A DNA stretch of 64,000 nucleotides, from contig NZ_AZXF01000012.1 in the NCBI RefSeq assembly GCF_000515115.1, positions 142,697 through 206,696 of the forward strand. The letters run 5' to 3'. The DNA comes from Nocardiopsis sp. CNT312. GTDB lineage: Bacteria > Actinomycetota > Actinomycetes > Streptosporangiales > Streptosporangiaceae. Shown in pieces: positions 63,794-64,000 of this stretch. A program made the translations under genes and the position numbers. The notes under the pieces were generated by a model, which saw only the letters and a list, made by a program, of their open reading frames with translations, was not told the DNA's origin and did not search any database. Within the stretch, counting starts at the first letter, position 1. Each line of letters opens with the position of its first letter.

Positions 63794-64000
63794 ATGAGGT
63801 ATCCCACCGGCGGCGGGCTGACCGCCGCAGAACGCCAGCGACGCGAGACCATCCGCATGGCCGCCGCCGACGACTTCGACACCGGGGCGAGCGTGACCGA
63901 GGTGGCGCGGACCTACCAGGTGTCACGGATGTCGGCCTGGCGGTGGCACCACGACTACGAAGCCGGCGGCAGAGCGGCTCTGGAGTCCACGGGCCCGGCC
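63794..64000 (+). CDS. IS630-type transposase, N-terminal part (cut by window end)
   Basis: 69 codons visible, reading MRYPTGGGLTAAERQRRETI then a helix-turn-helix (GASVTEVARTYQVSRMSAWR) and AGGRAALESTGPA. This is the start of the IS630-family transposases common in actinomycetes. The catalytic DDE domain lies outside the window. Confidence 0.8.
   Translation, partial: MRYPTGGGLTAAERQRRETIRMAAADDFDTGASVTEVARTYQVSRMSAWRWHHDYEAGGRAALESTGPA

Larger units (their letters stand above)
49577..64000. mobile_element. actinomycete integrative and conjugative element (AICE), right end beyond window
   Basis: Bounded on the left by tRNA-Met. Gene order int - xis - small ORF - helicase - Prim-Pol - WhiB - TraB-like translocase - membrane proteins, with a divergent GntR-type regulator, matches AICEs such as pSAM2 and relatives. 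No relaxase or type IV secretion gene is present, as expected for this class, which moves double-stranded DNA with a single translocase. An IS630-type transposase begins at 63794 and may interrupt the element or lie beyond it. Confidence 0.85.

Overview
The window comes from a very high-GC actinomycete chromosome. GTG and TTG starts, WhiB-type and actinobacterial-type regulators, a pSAM2-like integrated element and the gene neighbourhoods all point to Nocardiopsis or a close relative. This assignment rests on recognising protein families by eye; no search was run. About 49.5 kb of core and near-core chromosome is followed by about 14.5 kb of an integrated conjugative element that runs off the right edge.

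Left part (1-9.8 kb): a purine/ureide degradation region. It has a DUF6986 aldolase-like gene cut by the window start, allantoinase, an Old Yellow Enzyme, a vapBC toxin-antitoxin pair, and a leftward urate oxidase - HIU hydrolase - OHCU decarboxylase operon. Divergent from that operon lies a decayed hydroxypyruvate isomerase gene. leuA follows, with a 15-codon leucine-rich leader peptide and an attenuator-like hairpin, then a secreted or anchored CAP-domain protein.

Central part (9.9-42 kb): recO-uppS-SGNH-SGNH hydrolase cluster; zur-znuB-znuC under a Zur box but without znuA; a 1210-residue GT2/TagF-like transferase; glyS; MarR and PadR regulators with clear palindromic operators; a deletion scar joining two gene fragments; a hemolysin III homologue behind a 22-bp palindrome; ppdK; a DUF218 protein; dgt; two von Willebrand/substrate-binding envelope proteins; dnaG; an RpoD-family sigma factor; a GH18 hydrolase; and a large FAD/Fe-S dehydrogenase.

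42-49.5 kb: two tRNA-Asn genes inside exact 132-bp direct repeats, a SAM methyltransferase, a split RibD-like pair (reductase then deaminase), a DUF3516 helicase, malate dehydrogenase and tRNA-Met.

Right part (49.5-64 kb): an actinomycete integrative and conjugative element (AICE) starting at the 3' end of tRNA-Met. Reading away from the tRNA it carries integrase, excisionase, a small ORF, a helicase-like ATPase and a Prim-Pol primase (replication); WhiB and small proteins; an iteron/inverted-repeat region that is a candidate transfer locus; an FtsK/TraB-like translocase; and a set of membrane and accessory proteins. On the opposite strand it carries a GntR regulator fused to a P-loop kinase, followed by a guanylate-kinase-like gene. 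A GntR-type operator half-site sits inside the predicted core promoter of the fused gene. The window ends inside an IS630-type transposase, so the far attachment site is not visible. The kinase pair and the repeat region are the least explained and most interesting parts.
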